Below, one piece after another: positions 31,335-32,036 of a stretch of DNA of 32,036 bases. Made by a program: the position numbers and the translations under genes. Below the pieces are notes generated by a model, which was not told where the DNA came from, made no database searches, and worked only from the letters and a program-made list of their open reading frames with translations. Each line of letters begins with the position of its first letter. Within the stretch, counting starts at the first letter, position 1. Source of the stretch: an uncultured Oscillospiraceae bacterium (GTDB lineage Bacteria; Bacillota; Clostridia; Oscillospirales; Oscillospiraceae); the NCBI GenBank assembly GCA_947629915.1, contig CANRFN010000055.1, forward strand, positions 1 through 32,036, written 5' to 3'.

Positions 31335-32036
31335 ATGGTTTATATAAAGAAAGGTCATGAGCCTAATGATCTGCTGATCGCTAAAAAGCGCGGCCTTTGT
31401 CGATATGACGAGCTTCATTCCGATGTCAAAAATTCCATCAAAGCCGCCTTGTTTTCAGAACAAAAAGGGTTATGTGCTTACTGCATGCGCCGATTAAACA
31501 GGGAGACAATGCAGATCGAGCACTATATCCCGCAGCATGACCAGCAAGGTAACTACACCGACACTTTATCCATCGACTATAACAACATGTTAGGAGTATG
31601 CCCAGGCGGGAAAGATTACGATGCAAAGGAATATGAAGAATTTATCTGCGACCAGCATAGAGGCAACGAAAAGCTGGTCGTAGATCCGCGCAGCAAGTCA
31701 AGCGTCAGCAAGATTAAATATAATCACAAGGGATTTATATACTCTGATGACGCAGACATTAATCATGACTTAAATGTAACGCTGAATTTAAACTGTACTA
31801 AGGCTCACTTACCCAACAATCGGCTGGCCAGACTCGAACAGTTTCGGGAAATGCTGCGGAGAAAGTATCCCGGCAAGACGATAACAAATGATTTATGGGA
31901 GAAATACCTAAATATGTATCTTGCAGGCAACAAGCAAGGCCTCATGGGTGAGTATGCAGGTATTGAACTAACCGCGTCGCGGGGTATAGATCAAGAGATT
32001 GCTTCTAACCTCTCTTGGCGGTTAGTTTATTTTTTT
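31335..32036 (+). CDS. ptuB: HNH endonuclease, PtuB-like subunit (3' end outside window)
   Basis: 234 codons visible, frame still open at the last base. It starts MVYIKKGHEP. Nuclease core: CAYC (Cys47, Cys50), IEHYIPQH (Glu62, His63), the central Asn in DYNNMLGVCPGG (Cys89), and CDQHRGN (Cys105, His108), i.e. an HNH fold with a four-cysteine zinc site. This pattern is that of the TIGR02646-type family, which includes PtuB of Septu and of retron Ec78. It is 8 nt downstream of ptuA, with GGGAAGAG as a weak ribosome-binding site, so the two are co-expressed. The known role of such pairs is phage-triggered nucleic-acid cleavage. Same AT-rich codon style as ptuA. Confidence 0.85.
   Translation, partial: MVYIKKGHEPNDLLIAKKRGLCRYDELHSDVKNSIKAALFSEQKGLCAYCMRRLNRETMQIEHYIPQHDQQGNYTDTLSIDYNNMLGVCPGGKDYDAKEYEEFICDQHRGNEKLVVDPRSKSSVSKIKYNHKGFIYSDDADINHDLNVTLNLNCTKAHLPNNRLARLEQFREMLRRKYPGKTITNDLWEKYLNMYLAGNKQGLMGEYAGIELTASRGIDQEIASNLSWRLVYFF

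Noticed and set aside
1..32036. CRISPR arrays, insertion sequences or integrase genes
   Set aside because: No regularly spaced repeats, transposase or recombinase motifs were seen anywhere in the window.

Overview
The window reads as the chromosome of a GC-rich, low-GC-phylum (Firmicutes/Clostridia) bacterium, most like the gut Oscillospiraceae group. The support is an SLH-anchored surface protein, a PolC-type replicative polymerase, short HisG with HisZ, a large Gram-positive SRP RNA with an Alu domain, and two tRNA genes without encoded CCA. The genus cannot be fixed from sequence reading alone. Almost everything is on the + strand and most of the window is densely packed housekeeping operons.

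Layout: (1) 1-3007, the 3' part of a large repeat-rich surface protein ending in three SLH motifs. (2) 3008-5117, rpsB-tsf with its own promoter, structured leader and terminator. (3) 5283-16249, a long operon pyrH-frr-uppS-cdsA-dxr-rseP-ispG-polC: UMP kinase, ribosome recycling, undecaprenyl-PP and CDP-diacylglycerol synthesis, two MEP isoprenoid steps, a site-2 protease and the replicative polymerase. (4) 16325-23654, the histidine operon hisZ-G-D-B-H-A-F-I-E followed by a Bax-inhibitor-1 (YetJ-like) membrane protein. A strong promoter carries an inverted repeat at the predicted start site. hisC and a histidinol-phosphatase are not in the cluster. (5) 23655-24404, an intergenic block with a self-contained 30-codon gene on the - strand (promoter, RBS, terminator), then tRNA-Gly(CCC). 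(6) 24539-29583, a consensus promoter, a structured leader, SRP RNA, a terminator, then dnaX-ybaB-nudix-M3 peptidase. recR, the usual neighbour of ybaB, is replaced by a Nudix hydrolase. (7) 29694-29890, tRNA-Ser(GGA) with promoter and terminator. (8) 29924-32036, an AT-richer block with its own promoter holding an AAA ATPase (PtuA-like) and an HNH nuclease (PtuB-like, running off the window). This is a Septu-type anti-phage defence pair next to the tRNA gene.

The genes form coherent modules: translation (rpsB, tsf, frr, tRNAs, SRP RNA), envelope precursors (uppS, cdsA, dxr, ispG, rseP), DNA replication (polC, dnaX, ybaB) and a nearly complete histidine pathway. The parts most worth a second look are the Septu pair beside tRNA-Ser, the autonomous minus-strand micro-gene at 23765-23857, the probable his operator, the rpsB leader, the ~140-nt SRP RNA leader, and the internally duplicated surface-protein gene.
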